Shown: positions 31,854-44,020 of the stretch, piece by piece
Layout: each line of letters begins with the position of its first letter
How positions within the stretch are numbered: the stretch's first letter is position 1
Assembly (NCBI GenBank): GCA_947179485.1
Contig: OX359245.1
Coordinates: 30,305,067 to 30,369,066 of the forward strand
Reading direction: 5' to 3'
Length of the DNA: 64,000 nucleotides
Source of the DNA: Allacma fusca
Lineage: Eukaryota > Arthropoda > Collembola > Symphypleona > Sminthuridae
Position numbers and translations under genes: made by a program
Notes under the pieces: generated by a model
Seen by the model: only the letters and a program-made list of their open reading frames with translations
Database searches by the model: none
Told to the model about the DNA's origin: nothing

Positions 31854-33864
31854 TATTTGTATTCACATTTGAATTTTAGTCGAATTTCAAAATACATTAT
31901 ATCGGTTTGATTCGTATTCGGTTTGAAACTCAACCTATTGTGTAGTTGTGGTTTGAACTAGGTTTGATAATTCGATCTTTTTTTAGCAGTTACTCATATT
32001 CGGTTTGATTCGTATTCGAAATAATGTTCATATTCAAATGCAGGTCTGGTCAGGTCGTGTTCATGGTCAAGTAAAAATGCTCAAATCCTTTACCATGAAC
32101 CATGATTATTTCAGGTACTTATTCAAGTAACGAAACGTTACGCATATCGAAGTTGTGGTGTCAAATATTTCAAAACGCTTTCTTTCTTTCAAAATGTCGT
32201 TGTCGCTACTCCGAGATTCCGTATCCATGCATGTTCGTCTAAACTACATATTTGCGCAATTTAATATCACCAGATCCGTTTGGGAAGACACGGATGTACT
32301 AGTGAACGAAAGAATAAGAATATAAAAACTTCGGAGCAGCTCTTATGTGTTCAACTGTTGTACTGTATTGTTGCATAAAATAAACACATTGTTAATTAGT
32401 AAAATAACTTAAATCCAAATACTGTTTGTTTTAAATAATTTAACATTTGCACATAGTTAACAGCTGTACTATACATAAGCCAGATTGTTTCATTAACAGG
32501 GCGGACGCTGAACTGTGAAGATTGTTAGTGAAACAATCCAAACTTGAATGGTAGCGCAAGCTGTTAATATTAGCAGTAAAAGTCAATGGGAATTGATTTA
32601 CTTACCTCTAAAAAACTTTGTATCTTAGCATAGACTATTCGTAGTTTCTCGTGATTAAGGTTGGCTAAAATTTAAACACGAAAACATTAAGGCATCGAAA
32701 CTGTTTCTTGGAGAAGCTTGTGAATTATGAATACTGTAATATTGTTATTTGCTATGTTTTCGTCGATTAATTGTATGCAGTAATTAACATAAAGAATATT
32801 TCATCAGATTAATTATTGAGTGTTTCAACAATAAAATTCATAATAAATGTTGTAGTTGCTGTATTGTAAGTGTGAATAATATTTTTATATTTCTATTTTG
32901 AAAAAGACTTGATAATTCAAGTCAATTTCAAGTTCGGGGTAGGGTCAAGTCATGGTCAAGTCAAGAGTTGACCCGGCTGTACTTATACCGGTTCAAGTTC
33001 CCCAAAAAGTAGACACTTGACTACTTGGCCCTGATTTTTCAAGTAATTAGACCGAGCCTGCGGTCCCACTTCACAATATGCAGCTATTTGAGCCAGAATG
33101 GTTCTATATATGTGAGAAAAAAAGCTAATAAAGGAGGTACAGAAAACTCTGTAAAGCCCCCGGGCATATCGGAGTATAAACCCCAATTTTTTTTTTCAAG
33201 TAATTGTCTGACCATGAACAATGAACCGTCAAATTCAAGATCGCCTGAAAAACCTACTTCACTGTCAGGGTCAAGATTGGAATTTACTTGACTAGAGCGC
33301 AGCTCTGATCCCTATCTCCTTATTGTAGCGGCCATTTTATTTCACTCAGCTCCTCTTCTGTCCTTACATCAGCTTCCAAACCTTTGATGTAACGACCATT
33401 TTACTTTCACATCCAGTTTGAGCTCGTCCTTCGCGTTCCTAAAAATGGCTGTCATTTTTTCTCATCAAAACCTTAGTGAATAATATTCTTAATTGTGCAA
33501 TATATGGCATATTATTTATATGATTGTTACAAGGAAGCACATGTCATTTGTATACATGAGCGAGGGAATTGTCAAATATTTGCAGGCCCTGATTGTAAGA
33601 TTTTGTAAAAAATCTTCTAGAAATTTTATTCAAACATTGAAAGCGAATCATAAATTAGTTGTGTATATAATTACTTTGTGAAATCCCACTGAATAAAATC
33701 TTTCTTGATATTATTTCAGTCCATTTATAAGGCTGAAAGTAAGAAACAAAATCAGCAATAGCCTTCGACTGCTAACTACTTAGTACCCAGGAAGCTGATT
33801 TGTATTAAATTTAAAAATTACAATAAAATTAATAAAGACTCACCCCCAGTTGTTCTGTCAAAGG
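31854..33864. other. Repeat-rich non-coding stretch
   Basis: Contains TTCGAAT/GTATTCGGTTTG words (31,860-32,040) and GGTCAAG/CATGGTCAAG words (32,040-32,110 and 32,930-33,000), which look like remnants of further array-bearing elements. The edge at 33,246-33,325 is the repeat found at the window start. No target duplication was found. 33,325-33,672 has nothing recognisable. Confidence 0.45.
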
Positions 33865-36800
33865 CTAAACCGGAACTAGGGTCACATTAAGTCTAAGCAT
33901 CAACAATGGCCACTCGTACTTTCCATCCATGGAAAACACTCTTGATTTAGCGTCGTGAAACCGCGTGGCCATAATCTCCAGAATAAGTCGGCAAATCTTT
34001 AAAATGTAATTCCCAATCAGATTTTTCAAACTCAGGCAATTTAAATGAAAACGCGGAAGTAATGTTTATTAGTAGCTTACATTAGATGACAAGCCACAAA
34101 TCCCGAAGTCGCACCTTCCCAGGAAATAAACATCTCTAATAACAGATGTCAACTCCGACTCAGCACTCCGCTCCTTTTGAGTACGCCTTGTGTGGTTACT
34201 TTCGAAGCCCATTATCTTCCATTCAGGAGGTTTATACCTAAATCATTTAAATTTAAACGAAGGATTACTTTGTGGCTCACGTTGATTTTCATAAACAATT
34301 TATATTTTTTCCGGTAAATACTCTAACAAGCAAAGTCTTCCGATGTGACCTTCAGAATTAAATTAAAATTAGTGGAATTGTAGGCACTACTAATAGTGTT
34401 CATACAAACGACATACTTGATGACATCTCCTCTGGGTTCGGGCAGTAGGACATTTGAAAGTTTGATTTTTTTTTAAAGTTTGACAGGGCGGACCCTTTCT
34501 CGCTTGAATTTTTTCATGTTAAATTCCATAAGAAAAATCCATTTTCGCAACTCGAACAAAATCCAAACCAATGTTCACACATGCTCGAAACATGTTCATA
34601 CATAACAATACTCTAGTCCCGTCTTCAAGGGTACACAATTTAAGCAGAAATAAGTCAATTCTCAACATGTTGAAAAGGGTTACGTATGTACGTGTTGATA
34701 CATTTACAATATTTTGCGGTTGTGAAAGTGAAAATAATATTTATGTGCAACAAATTATAGACGAATTAAATTAAAAAATTCCTATAATGTTGAGAATTGA
34801 CTTATTTCTGCTTAAATTGTGTACACTTGAAGACGGGGTTAGTATTTTTTTGTATGAACATGTTTCGAGCATGTGTGAACATTGGTTTGGATTTTGTTCG
34901 AGTTGCGAAAATGGATTTTTCTTATGGGATTTAACTTGAAAAAATTCAAGCGAGCAAGGGTCCCAAATCACATCGGAAGACTTTGCTTGTAAGTACAAGT
35001 ACATTTCATCAGGAGGCTGAACACTGTGATTTAAATCGAGCACAGATTTAGTCAACGGAATTTATTTCCTTACTTGTTCCGTATATCCTTCAGAACAGTA
35101 TGATCTTCGGAAGCAACATAAATGGTTTTAAGTTCTTGACCATTTTCCGGGTTATGGAATTTTGTTTTCACAATTTTCATATAGTCGTCAATCGAATGGT
35201 AGGACTGGCTATATTCCGTCTTCTTATCAGTTCTTCTAACTTGAATACTAACCCATATAATTAAGCATTAGAAATAAAAAACTCATTTCACTTTCCAGTT
35301 TGCGGTATGCATTAGTCAGTAGTTCAAAAAACATCCATCAATATTTACCCAACCACAGGATGGCTTGCATCAAAAGTGAAATTCTTCTCATAATTCTCCA
35401 ACAGCCTTAAAGTTTGATCGTTATATCTTAATGCGTATCTTATGAATTGTCCCATGTACCACAAAAATGGATCCAGGTGGTTAGCTGCCTTTACTAAGTC
35501 TAGTAATTCTTTCGGTATTAAAACTCCTTGGTCAAGCTGTAACGTAACCTTGCGATTATTAACGCAGGAATTTTGTGAACACAGTGTCTTGAATTCTGCA
35601 CGTAAAAAAATCATTTGTTTAAACAAATAATAGATCATTCAATGATAATACGCAAAATCGTATTAAATGAGATTCAGGTTTAGAGAAATATTGAGCTCAA
35701 ACAATAGACGCAAAGTAACAGGAAACTTACTTAAAGTTGGATGTTCTTTCCAATTGAATGACAAATACATTGTTTTGGAATTTTCTTTGCACTCTGAGCC
35801 AAGTGTTTTGAACTTACTTCCCCACGGACTTTTGTAAGGCCAGCTGGACAAGTTATGGATAAGGGGAACTCCGATGGTGAAAGAGACCAGGACGCAAAAT
35901 GCTCGATGATGAAGCTGACATCCAAAACCGCAGTCTAGTTAATTTTACATATGTGGTTGGCTAAATTTTCAAAGGTTTCATTTTCCCAGCAGACCCCATT
36001 TAAAAGATTAGGTGGTTCTCATGGAATTAAAATTCTCATGGTACTTTTTTAAAATTAGCCAATCATTCGCCGAGTTTCAATTGTGAAATCAATTCTGGTC
36101 TTTGATACTGGAACTTCCAGATACAGTATTGCCTATTTGTAAGGCATTGCCTTTAAAAATAATTTCCTACTACTGTAAAATGCAAATATATTTTGACAGT
36201 TCGAAAATTAAGCAGAAACTCATTGAAATTATTATTCACAAATTTTGATTGTTTTGGGGTTGTTTCTATGAGATTTTACTTTGCCTAATAAAATGGACAT
36301 GTGAAAGTACATGGAAATGAATATTTTTGCCTCTTGTTATTGTTTCAAAATATTCATTTGCGAAATGAGGGTTTCAAATTACCAGCCTGATGTCCACAAT
36401 TTAGCGTTAACCTATTGGAACAATCCAAATCTTGCATGGCAGTTTCCAATTGAGATTGCATGATCTCAGAGAGATTTTCTAGGTTCCTGAAGCCACTTTC
36501 ATTTCCGATCAGTTGGGTCTGCGTGAACCAAAATCTGCCATGGGATTGGAGTATGGAGCTTGGCAAATGTCTCAGAATGCTAAGGTAATACCAAGGTAAA
36601 ATTAATTAAAACAATTCAATTCAACCCTATGATAAAACTTTACAATGGGAATCAATATAATTATATCTGATGAATTTGCAAATAGATTTTGAAATTTTCT
36701 TACGAAATGTTTTGGTTTTCAACAAGGTCAAACCAAAACCCTTCCTGGTTGGGTTCATAGGATTCTTTGAATGACTGCAGGATCCTGTAAAAAATTAATT

Positions 36801-37007
36801 CCGGAAGTTTATTTGTTGCTTTATAATAATAGGATATATGGGTGTACGAAGTGTGGTACGGAAAAAAATTCCAGGCAAAAATTACTGCGTGTTTTTGATT
36901 TGTGGTCCGTTCCACGTCAAGTAAAGACCTGCCATACTCAGAAGTAAAACCGTTAAGAGAATCTTAGAAGCAACCTTTGACGGCAAGATCCCAAACAATT
37001 GGCACAT
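33865..37007 (-). CDS. FUT8-like fucosyltransferase, copy III (8 exons, 437 aa)
   Basis: Exons in order: 36,886-37,007, 36,704-36,784, 36,383-36,579, 35,731-35,934, 35,349-35,595, 35,074-35,247, 34,081-34,237 and 33,865-33,996. They sum to 1314 nt with consistent phases. The domain layout is as in copy II: type II anchor, short stem, CGFGCQLHHRAFC (closer to FUT8's CQLHH than copy II), WYMGQF, RRTDK, CDFGICGLSSN, end VPV. No SH3 domain. The first five exons are nearly the same as copy II. The last three are of the copy I type, so the gene is a mosaic. A foldback element occupies the intron between exons 6 and 7. Expected role: Golgi fucosyl transfer; the acceptor is unknown. Confidence 0.85.
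34326..34990. mobile_element. Foldback/MITE-like element in an intron of copy III
   Basis: The outer ends ACAAGCAAAGTCTTCCGATG and its reverse complement, and inner arms at about 34,490-34,668 and 34,788-34,963, are inverted copies of each other. The whole could fold into a long stem. The left side has about 135 extra bases between the terminus and the inner arm. The related intron of copy I lacks it. No clear target duplication and no coding capacity. Confidence 0.8.
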
Positions 37008-39561
37008 GGCCGAAAATTATTGAATGAAGACTGTCGCAAAAATAATTTAATAAAAATATTGATCGGGCTTTAAAAAATAGATTTGTGAATAATAATTTCG
37101 TGATTTCTTTATGCTACAGGGACATACTTATTGTAGCTTCCCGAGCTGACTCCCGGGTAGGTACAGGAGACATTAGCTGAATATTATTTCTGGGGGAACG
37201 GAGCTTACGCACTTATTCATCCCATATGATATCGTATTTTTGTTATACTCTTCACATTTATGCGTCATGGACTCAATGTTAGATAAGCTTTTACCCACTT
37301 TGTACAACCTAAATGGATAAGATTATACTTTATGACGGCCACTATATGTAAGTCTACCCTTACAACTCACATGTGCTAAATTACAAGAATAACATTCTAT
37401 ATTATGTTACAACACATATAGTTAGTATCAATGTATGTTCGGTGACGAGTAGATTACTCACAATCTGAAAACAATTGAGATTACAGCAAGATAACAATTA
37501 TTTTCAGCTATGGCAGAATGCTAGGATGCTCATAAATCCTGAATTGATCAGGACAGGATACTATCCTGATTTGAGATAAGATAACCTGATTATCCTGAAT
37601 TTAGTCCTGATTTTATAAATGCTAACAAAATATCAATATCTGCTGTTGAGGCAACGTCTGTTGAAATATTGTCATTAATTTCTTGTAACCCATTTGCCCA
37701 ATAATCCTGATAGTATATACATACATGTAAAGGTAACTGAGCCCTACATTTGGAATTAATGTTTGGAAGTTTTCATATCAACCATGTCGAAATAATTGGA
37801 ATACGTGGATATTGCTTAGAATCAATTTATTTGCCAAGCTTTCGAACTCAAACAGTGTTCATCTTCAGGGCTTAATTAGATATGGAAGTTTTCATTTCTT
37901 AGCGATCGATCTGGGATTACGAGGAACAATTCCAGTCTTGTACAAATTTGTAATCGTTTATAGCTTGAGATTTCCCACCAATTCTATATTTATTGTACAG
38001 GGGGTTAAAGAGTATACAAAATGCAACCACAAAATCTGAACAAGTTCATGAAATAACCGAATAAACGTAATTTGTGTCAGTTAAAAAGATAAATATTTAT
38101 CTACACCTACGTATTTAAATATTATTCTTAGTAGCTTTAGTTTTTTACGTAACCACGAGAGCTTTGTATGGTTGATATGGGTGACGTTCGGAAATAATCC
38201 TGATTAAATAAATTGAATTGAATTTGTGTCAGCTTTTAAATTTATGTTTCAACGCAAGATATTTTATTTCTTAACCTCACCGATCTGATCGAAACAAGTA
38301 ACTTATGTCCTTTCTTCTTCTGATTCCTACCATTCATTCAATGTAGTTCGTGTAGGGGCAAGGCTATAGAAGTTTCTTCTATAGCCTTGGTGTAGGGGTT
38401 CAACTCCTTTTGCCTGCCTATTTTTTTTGTTAATTGTTCGGAATACGTCTAAGGATAACAACTTGTAAACAGGAAAGGAATTTATGCTACTTGGAATGAT
38501 CACAACATCAACGTTTTGGGAACTAGGAATGATTCCAAGAATAACTCGTAACCTAGGACCCCATGGAAAATTTGTGCAGAAACTGCGCTTTGCCCAGAAC
38601 TACCTATGTACATATGTGCGTGCATAATTGTGAACAAATTTCAAACTTTGGGATTTCTCGACAGAAATGTACAGAACAACAGAGCAACAGAACAATACCA
38701 AGAACATTGAATAAGTTTGAGGGCGGGAATATCTTGTTCCGTATCAACGCAAATTTGCGCGTAAACCCTTGTGCACAAATTTGGCCCAATTTTGTCCCCG
38801 ATTGCTCACATCTTTTCCATACTGTCAATTTTGGGATGTTGTTCATTTCATTTATTATATTATTCGAAGAAGTCTTTTTCAGCATAATTTTAACTTTCTC
38901 AACAATTCAGATGGCATCTTCAAATGAACGAAAAAGAAAAATTGCCAGAAAAAAGCGTTGATCGCATTCGTGCTACGTTATAAGGTTATTGTTCCCGATC
39001 GGATCGTTGAGATCAGGTCATTGACTTTTAACGATGTCAAGAGGTGATTAAATATTTGAAGCAAAAAATTAAGGAACTGATACTTTCAATTTAATTTTGT
39101 ATGTACATATATATGTATTTTCTAATTTATGAAACGAACTTCCCATTTTGTAGCTAAATATTACTTTACTCTTCTGTCACCTGTCAAAATTATTCATTCT
39201 AGCAGTTTAATGCTATGATCGTTTAAAAGTTCTTTAAATTTAAAGCAAGCTAACGTCATATAATGTAAATTTTTTTAAAACCTGAGTAAAGCTTTAAGAT
39301 GTTTCAAAATTCTCAGTTTTTCCAAAAAAATCTTGACTTCCCTCTATATACTTCCTTGCTCCATCTCCATCACCGTATCAGGAAGTTTTGTGCTTAGGGA
39401 TGGAAAACATTTTGAAAAATCTGGTATAAAATTTCCTACAAACAAGCAGACACCCCGACAAAACCAATTGGAATTGGGTCTTTTAGCTTTGCTTCGCCCC
39501 TTAAAATCATAGGTATTAATCAGAACTTACAGATTTAAAATGGATTTTGAAATTTTCTTAC
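37008..39561. other. Upstream region of copy III, duplicated block
   Basis: Parallels 23,082-27,880 minus the hAT insertions that the first unit gained. Contains the tiny hairpin insertion at 38,350. ORFs here are not conserved between the units, apart from the weak 75-codon one at 37,812-38,039. No gene is called. Confidence 0.6.
38350..38398. repeat. 31-bp perfect hairpin between 9-bp direct repeats
   Basis: A 14-bp arm, a TTT loop and the complementary arm (38,359-38,389) lie between two copies of GTGTAGGGG (38,350-38,358 and 38,390-38,398). The related unit has a hAT element at nearly the same point. It looks like the minimal remnant of a transposon, reduced to its two ends and target duplication. 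Confidence 0.8.
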
Positions 39562-39866
39562 GAAATATTTTGGTTTTCGACAAGATCAAGCCAAAAACTA
39601 TTCAGGTTGGATTCATAGGATTCATTGAATGATTGCAAGATCCTGGAAAATATTAATTCCGTAAGTTTATTTGTTACTTGATAATAATATGACAATAATT
39701 ATAACTATGAAATACAGTGCGAAAAAAAGCCGTTAGGAAATTACTGCGTGTTTATGATTCGTGGTCCGTTCCACGTCAAGTATAGACCTGCCATACTAAG
39801 AAATAAAACCGCTAAGAGAATCTTAGAAACAACCTTTGACGGCAAGATCCCAAACAATTGGCACAT
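39562..39866 (-). pseudogene. FUT8-like exons 1-2 only, copy V (intact cassette)
   Basis: Exon 1 (39,745-39,866, ATG, MCQLFGILPSK...KILLAVLFLSMAG) and exon 2 (39,562-39,642, ILQSFNESYES...FWLDLVENQNI) keep open frames, correct lengths (122 and 81 nt) and GT donors. No exons 3-8 follow before copy III starts 2.5 kb downstream. The donor phase of exon 2 would fit exon 3 of copy III, so it could serve as an alternative first-exon pair for that gene. Otherwise it is a truncated duplicate. I cannot decide between these. Confidence 0.65.
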
Positions 39867-41260
39867 GGTAGAGAATTATTATCTATTGAATGAAGACTAT
39901 TGCAAAAATAATTTAATGAGAAACAATCATTTCGTGAACTCTTTACTCTACACAGGAGCACTGGAAGCTTCCCGAATTTAATCCCGGGTAGGTACTTACA
40001 AGGGACATTAACTGAATATTATTACTGCGGGAGTTGGAACTTACTCTTATTTTGTCGTATCGTAGCCTTATTTTTACTCTTTCATCTGCGCATCATATCA
40101 TGGACTCATTGTTAGATATGCCCAGCTGTGACTTACTTTAACAAAAGTTAGTAGATAATATAACATTTTATCACGGCAGATGTAACCTTGCCTTTGCAGC
40201 CCGTATGTGTTAAACTCTAAGAAAATATTAAATATTATGTTACTATACACGTACGTAATTAGGATAATTGCGAAAAAGTATATTTTACATGTATAAGTCG
40301 GCTGCTAATTGAGCATCTATTACTTCTATAAAATGCTGGATCTTTTAGAACTACAAAGTCCCGCGATTAGTAGATTACTCGCTATCAGAAAAATACTTAG
40401 ATAAAAACTTAGCTTAGTTATTTCCAGGCTTGAAGGATTACACAGCTATTTGTACATTACACACATTCACATTCAATGTTGTGTAATAAAATAATTGCCA
40501 GTACATCGGAGTTGTGTGGGAATCTCGAATTTACTTATTAAATTATTATTACTTATAAAATTAGTTTTACTTATAAAATTGTTTTCAAGGAACAATTTTC
40601 AGGTCCAAGGACAAGTCAGTAAGTATTTACATATACCAAGTGTAGGTAATCGGGTAGTACCATTTTCAGGTGAAGTTCCATAATCCATTGCATTAAAAGT
40701 AAACCCCCTTGAGCCAAAGTTTAGAATGTGGGGAAATTTGTCAAAGAGATGGCAGATAAAAAACTTGACATTGACAGTCGCCGATATTACGAAGAAATTA
40801 ACAGCAATAGAAAAAATCATCTGTGATCAGCACTACGGGCTTAAGTCACTAAGAGGCGAAAGGACACTATGTGCTGTAACAGCATTAGCTGGTAACTACT
40901 TATACGTAGCACTGGCCCTATGAACACGTCAAATTTTAATAACTAACTGTACCAGTGAGCGTTGACTATATGTCAGTAAAGCGCTTACGTACATACTGAG
41001 CATCTAGAATAGTAATTTCGTCATACTCGTAAATAACAACTCAAAGAAGGTTAGTATTGTGTCAAAGGTATATCCATTCCTACATATTGTTCAAGGAAGT
41101 CCATGAAATGCTTTATTGGAACATGGTCATAGACTCAATTATCAAAGTTCAAATATGCAGAGTTCGGGAGAGGTCACAAACCGTCTTTCGAATTTTATTA
41201 TAAATCTGACATTTCAAAATGATTTCGTATTACATTTATCGATTATTTACATTTATGCTA
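39867..41260. other. Duplicated block and 3' flank of copy IV
   Basis: Bases to 40,985 match 28,231-29,280. From 40,996 the sequence is the 3' flank seen at 20,240 and 30,045. The 65-codon plus ORF at 40,726-40,923 is out of frame with the better candidate frame of the sister block and is not called. Confidence 0.55.
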
Positions 41261-44020
41261 CTATACGGGAACAAGCGTTAAGTTAAGATTAAGACCCCAC
41301 ATTAGCCACTGGTAATTTCCATCCAAAGAGTACACTCTTGATTTAGCGTTTTGAAACCGCGTTGCCATCGTCTCAAGAACAATTCTGCATACCTTTAAAT
41401 GTAATTAAGAAACATTATTCAAACATGTCTTTTTACATTTAAACCGCTGAAATTTGAGAAAAATAATTTCCAATTAAATTTTTTTCTTACGTTAGAGGAT
41501 ATACCACAAATCACGAAGTCGCACTTTGCTAGGAAATTGAAATCCCTAATAATTGATACTAATCCCGAATCCGAACTTCTCTGGTTTTGAGAGTACAAAG
41601 TCTGGTTGCTATCGTATCCTAATATTTGCCATTGCGGAAGTTTATACCTAAATCATTAAAATTTCAGTGTAAGTTTTTTATTTACACAAATATTCACAAA
41701 CAATTATTATTTTTAGCAAGATTTCAAGTTTAATTAGTACACAGTATCTTTCATCGAGCAACTATGAGATTAAGCCAAAATGCAAGAATAATATTATAAA
41801 GTACTTATATAGGATTCAGGCAACGGCTAAACAATTTCTTTACTTTTTCCGTATATTCTGCAGAACAGTATGATCTTCGGAAGCAACAAAAACAGTTTTA
41901 GGATCCTGAATATTTCCCAGGATATGGAAATACGTCTTTGCAATTTGCATATACTCTTCAGTCGAATGGTACGAATGACTAGCTTCCGTCTTCTTATCAG
42001 TTCTGCGGACTTGAATACTAAATTATTGACAAAAATTTTACTCAAAATATGTAAGATATATATATGTAGATATGTACTCAAATATATATTAAGAAAATTA
42101 TTACAGATTAACAGTATAGTTATAAATTATTCATTTCATATGTTTAAATTTAAGTCACTTAATTATCCATGTGTCCAACTTATTGCCTTTTTATTTATGA
42201 GTATGAACGCAAAAATAATGCATATTCACCCAATGACAGGCTGGCTCGCATCAAAAGTGAAATTCTTCTCATATTTCTCCAAAGCATTAGTCGTTTGATT
42301 GTTAAATCTTAATGAGTATTTTATGAACTGTCCTATGTACCACAGCAAAGGGTCCGGGTGTTTAGTTACCTTCAATAAGTCTAGTAATTCTCTCGTGATT
42401 ATCACTCCTTGATCAAGCTGTAATTGAATCTTCCGATCATAAATACAGGCATCTTTCGAGCACAATGTTTTAAAATCTGTCCCAGTCAAAATGATAAATT
42501 TTAAGCAACTTAATAATTCGTAAATCACCAATGCTGATGACTATTTACAAATCAAATATTTATTTAAATCTAAACAATAATCAGTAATTATATATACATA
42601 ATTGCAATGTAAATAGGAAAAACTTACGCAAAATCGGGACTGATCTCGCACTGAATATCATGTAAATGGTTTTGGAATTTGTTTTGCACTCTGACCCAAG
42701 TACCTTAAATTTACTTCCCCAGGGACTTTTGAAGGGCCAGAAGGATGTGTCATGAATGAGAGGAATTCCGAGGGTGAAAGCAAGCAGGACACAAAATGCT
42801 CGATGATGAAACTGGCAGCCAAAACCGCAGCCTATAGTTAATTTTAGATATTTATAACTTAACAATATGGAATTTAATATACTATTTTTGTGTCCCTGTT
42901 ATGTGACTTGAGACAAGGGAACTGAAACGTGTACAGGAATGAAAAGGATGACAAAATTGTACTTATTGTTTCAGAATTTGCTTGTGAAATAAGTATTGGA
43001 ATTACAGATACCTGTCTGATGTCCACAATTTAGCGTTAACCGATTGGAACAATCCCCTACTTGAAGAACTTTTTCCATTTGAAACTGCATGATTTTTGAG
43101 AGACTTTCTACTTTCCTCTCGATACTTTCATCCTCTATCGTTTTGGCCTGAGTTAGCCAAAAGCAGCCATGGGATTTAAGCACGTGGCTTGGCAATTGTC
43201 GAATTTTGCTAAGGATGATAAAATTTAAATGAGAAATTAAATTCAGTCCCGTTATGAGACATTACACGAACAATCAATAAAATTTAAATTCTACGGATCC
43301 ATAAATAAATTTGAAAGTTGCATTGAATTAGAATTTTTCTTACGAAATATTTGGGTTGAGGAGGAGGTCAAACCAAATTCTTTCCTGATGAAATTTATTA
43401 GATTCTTTGACTGATCTTGAGATCCTGCAAAATAAATGTATTCCCTACATACAGTAAACTCTCTGATATAGCCCCCAATCAAAAATTAGCTTGGCACTTG
43501 TACGGACAATGTTTTTTTTTTAAAGCACAAGGAGAAAAATTATCATTGTGGAAAAATGGGAATGTGTCCAAATATTTTTGCCTCTGTAAAGAACATGGTT
43601 CTTATCCGGGCATCTCTTACAGCAAGCGTCCACTAATAATAAACATATTTCACTCGGAAAGGTAGCTCAAAATATACAATGAAACCGTTTTATAAGAGCA
43701 TCCCTAAAAGGAGTCTGGACCTAAGACTTGCCTCGTATGCCGGAAGTGCTCGTAAGAGGAAATAAATTAACATTACGGTAAACGAGACAGATCCCAGTAT
43801 TTTGTACCCCCATAAAGAAAGTGCTATTATAAGGGGCCTCGTATAACAGGAGTGCAATTTGTATGTGTAATCAGCAATGCAAGCATTTTTTAATTATTTA
43901 CGGTATGCATTGCAGTACTTCCTGTCCCGTCCACACCCAGTACACTCCTGGCACACTCAGGAGTACAACAGCAAAAAGAAACGCATGAAAATACTGTGCT
44001 GTCAATTTGAGACTACACAT
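41261..44020 (-). CDS. FUT8-like fucosyltransferase, copy IV (8 exons, 436 aa)
   Basis: Exons in order: 43,902-44,020, 43,344-43,424, 43,012-43,208, 42,628-42,831, 42,230-42,476, 41,844-42,017, 41,491-41,647 and 41,261-41,392, total 1311 nt. Exon 1 is much diverged but has the same layout: MCSLKLTAQY then a hydrophobic anchor FLFAVVLLSVPGVYWVW. Exons 2-5 differ clearly from II and III (for example CGFGCQFHHRAFC, WYIGQFIKYSLRF), while exons 6-8 are close to II and VII. RRTDK, CDFVICGISSNVCR and the VPV end are intact. No SH3 domain. A pogo-like MITE lies in intron 1. This is the oldest full copy in its 5' half, and its 3' half looks recently homogenised. Function as for copy II, by inference. 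Confidence 0.85.
43452..43861. mobile_element. Pogo/Tc1-like MITE in intron 1 of copy IV
   Basis: Ends CAGTAAACTCTCTGATATAG and (reverse strand) CAAATTGCACTCCTGTTATA are imperfect inverted repeats. TA flanks both sides (43,450-43,451 and 43,862-43,863). Text such as AACAGGAGTGCA and TATAAGGGGCC is typical of pogo/Tigger ends. A 24-base piece containing GTGTCCAAATATTTTT recurs in reverse at 56,430-56,453, so more copies exist. Confidence 0.65.

Noticed and set aside
32041..33307. A sixth hAT-like element from CAGGTCTGG to CAGCTCTG with GTCAAG words
   Set aside because: The ends agree only weakly and the flanks (TTCAAATG and ATCCCTAT) are not a duplication. The homology to the window start also passes the supposed right end.
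38563..38961. 132-codon plus-strand ORF in the duplicated block
   Set aside because: The first unit does not keep this frame, and no domain or splice signal supports it.
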